Below are positions 6,833 to 7,913 of a stretch of DNA of 7,913 bases, in pieces. Made by a program: the position numbers and the translations under genes. The DNA is from Sulfurovum sp. GTDB lineage: Bacteria; Campylobacterota; Campylobacteria; Campylobacterales; Sulfurovaceae. The stretch lies in assembly GCA_015661795.1 (NCBI GenBank), contig DQVJ01000298.1:1-7913 (forward strand), written 5' to 3'. The notes under the pieces are model-generated. The model was not told the DNA's origin, did no database searches, and was given only the letters and a program-made list of their open reading frames with translations. Numbering within the stretch: the first letter of the stretch is position 1; every line of letters starts with the position of its first letter.

Positions 6833-7913
6833 ATGAAAAGGTTATTTACTTTGATGAAGTTAAAGAAAAGATATTATTAATTGAGAATATTCATTATTTA
6901 CATACAGAATTAAATGAAAGTAAACAATATATATTATATGGAAACTTGTATTTTTCTGAAAAAGAAATGGCAAAAAAAGCATTATTAGTAGTTAGTTTTG
7001 ATGATAGAATTTTAACAAAAGAAGAAAGCAAACATTATGGTTTCTCATATTCAAAAAAGTATGGTTCTTATAAATATATTACATGTGACAACAATAATCA
7101 ATTTTCAATTATATTTTCCGCACCAGAGGGTAGCAAAACTATAAAGTTTGGTATAAAGAAGTGGTACACAGAATATGACTCATATATTTCATCAACATTA
7201 ATTTTAAAAGAAAATAAAAAACCACACATATCATACTATGATAGCTTTGAAAAAATTATTAATAAATTTGATAATAAGAACTATATACAAATAAAAGCAT
7301 TAATGCATATGTATTGTAGAAAATATACATCAGATTACTTAGTATTGACAACACGGTATCCTATGCATAATGATTATTATAGAAATACGTTCATTCATAC
7401 TAGAGTTCGTGAGTACATACAAAACAATGTAAAAACAGATGTATTCAGCATGATGCATAATGACTATGAACCAGAACACTATCGGTTTGAAAAAGTGCAC
7501 GTGACGGTAGGGCCAGGAAATTTTTTTGATGAGCTTCTAACTTTTCATTCATATAAAAAATGTTTGGTTCACTTTTTGAATGAAAGAATGTGGAATCATC
7601 TGAAAAAATATATAGATGATATGGAAGTAATTGTTTGGATACATGGAGCAGAAATACAACCCTGGAGTCGAAGGTCTTTTAATTTTGAGAGTGAAGGAGA
7701 AATAACAAAAGCAAAAGTATTAAGTGAAAAAAGAATCTCTTTTTGGCAGAAAATACTGAAAGACCCACACCCGAACTTAAAACTTATTTTTGTATCACAA
7801 TACTTTGCTGATGAAGTCATGGAAGATTTAGGATTTGAATTACCAGAAGAATCTTATGAAATCATCCATAACTATATCAATACCGATTTGTTTAAATATG
7901 AAAAAAAACCTGA
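6829..7913 (+). CDS. Probable GT4-type glycosyltransferase with unusual N-terminal domain (3' end outside window)
   Basis: The frame is open from ATG 6829 to the last base (361 full codons visible, no stop), so this is a real gene cut by the window edge. Residues ~34-128 alternate hydrophobic and polar positions (Y-I-L-Y-G-N-L-Y-F, A-L-L-V-V-S-F-D-D, F-S-I-I-F-S-A-P), as in a beta-sandwich. I do not recognise this domain; a carbohydrate-binding fold is a guess. From ~165 it resembles the N-terminal Rossmann half of a GT-B enzyme: Y-L-V-L-T-T-R-Y-P (170-178) followed by H-N-D-Y-Y-R-N, then E-V-I-V-W-I-H-G-A-E (266-275), K-L-I-F-V-S-Q-Y (334-341), and I-I-H-N-Y-I-N-T-D-L-F (345-355). The last is the counterpart of the I-P-N-G-V-D-T-x-x-F segment of GT4 enzymes. 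It is more distant from the two upstream glycosyltransferases than they are from each other. The donor-binding half would lie beyond the window. There is no signal peptide; the protein is probably cytoplasmic. The glycosyltransferase call is fairly sure, its sugar unknown. Confidence 0.85.
   Translation, partial: MNEKVIYFDEVKEKILLIENIHYLHTELNESKQYILYGNLYFSEKEMAKKALLVVSFDDRILTKEESKHYGFSYSKKYGSYKYITCDNNNQFSIIFSAPEGSKTIKFGIKKWYTEYDSYISSTLILKENKKPHISYYDSFEKIINKFDNKNYIQIKALMHMYCRKYTSDYLVLTTRYPMHNDYYRNTFIHTRVREYIQNNVKTDVFSMMHNDYEPEHYRFEKVHVTVGPGNFFDELLTFHSYKKCLVHFLNERMWNHLKKYIDDMEVIVWIHGAEIQPWSRRSFNFESEGEITKAKVLSEKRISFWQKILKDPHPNLKLIFVSQYFADEVMEDLGFELPEESYEIIHNYINTDLFKYEKKP

Noticed and set aside
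7596..7820. Minus-strand open frame of 74 codons near the right end
   Set aside because: The plus strand here carries the uninterrupted glycosyltransferase frame that starts at 6829 and runs off the end, so the minus-strand frame is a shadow.
1..7913. Rho-independent terminators, tRNAs, insertion sequences, CRISPR arrays
   Set aside because: I looked through both strands and saw no GC-rich hairpin followed by a T run, no cloverleaf-like sequence, no transposase-like product or inverted ends, and no short regularly spaced direct repeats.

Overview
The window is AT-rich, densely coding DNA with six genes, all on the + strand, at least four complete and two cut by the window edges. They look like the middle of an exopolysaccharide or capsule-type surface polysaccharide operon. 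Base composition, codon use biased to AAA, ATA and TTA, and the style of the glycosyltransferases fit a Campylobacterota-like bacterium (Sulfurovum/Sulfurimonas type). That assignment is an impression, because no rRNA or other marker gene is present.

Layout: (1) the C-terminal part of a heparinase II/III-family protein, entering from the left edge; (2) a 198-residue all-helical protein of unknown function built from two copies of a TPR-like module; (3) an 846-residue protein with further copies of that module followed by a GT4 (GT-B fold) glycosyltransferase domain; (4) a second GT4 glycosyltransferase, clearly paralogous to the catalytic half of gene 3; (5) a secreted PL6-family (chondroitinase B / alginate lyase-like) polysaccharide lyase with its catalytic Lys/Arg pair intact; (6) a third probable GT4 glycosyltransferase with an unfamiliar N-terminal domain, running off the right edge at about residue 361.

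The genes are packed with junctions of +3, -4, +1, -8 and -4 bases, so there is no room for internal promoters or terminators. They are almost certainly one translationally coupled transcription unit. No intergenic stretch exceeds a few bases, and no RNA gene, mobile element or CRISPR array was seen.

Working model (inference): cytoplasmic glycosyltransferases (genes 3, 4 and 6) assemble a polymer that probably contains uronic acid, and the two lyase-type proteins (genes 1 and 5) trim it or clear it from the periplasm during export, as lyases and hydrolases do in other exopolysaccharide systems. The least explained element is the repeat module shared by gene 2 (alone) and gene 3 (fused to a glycosyltransferase), which may be a scaffold or partner-recognition domain.
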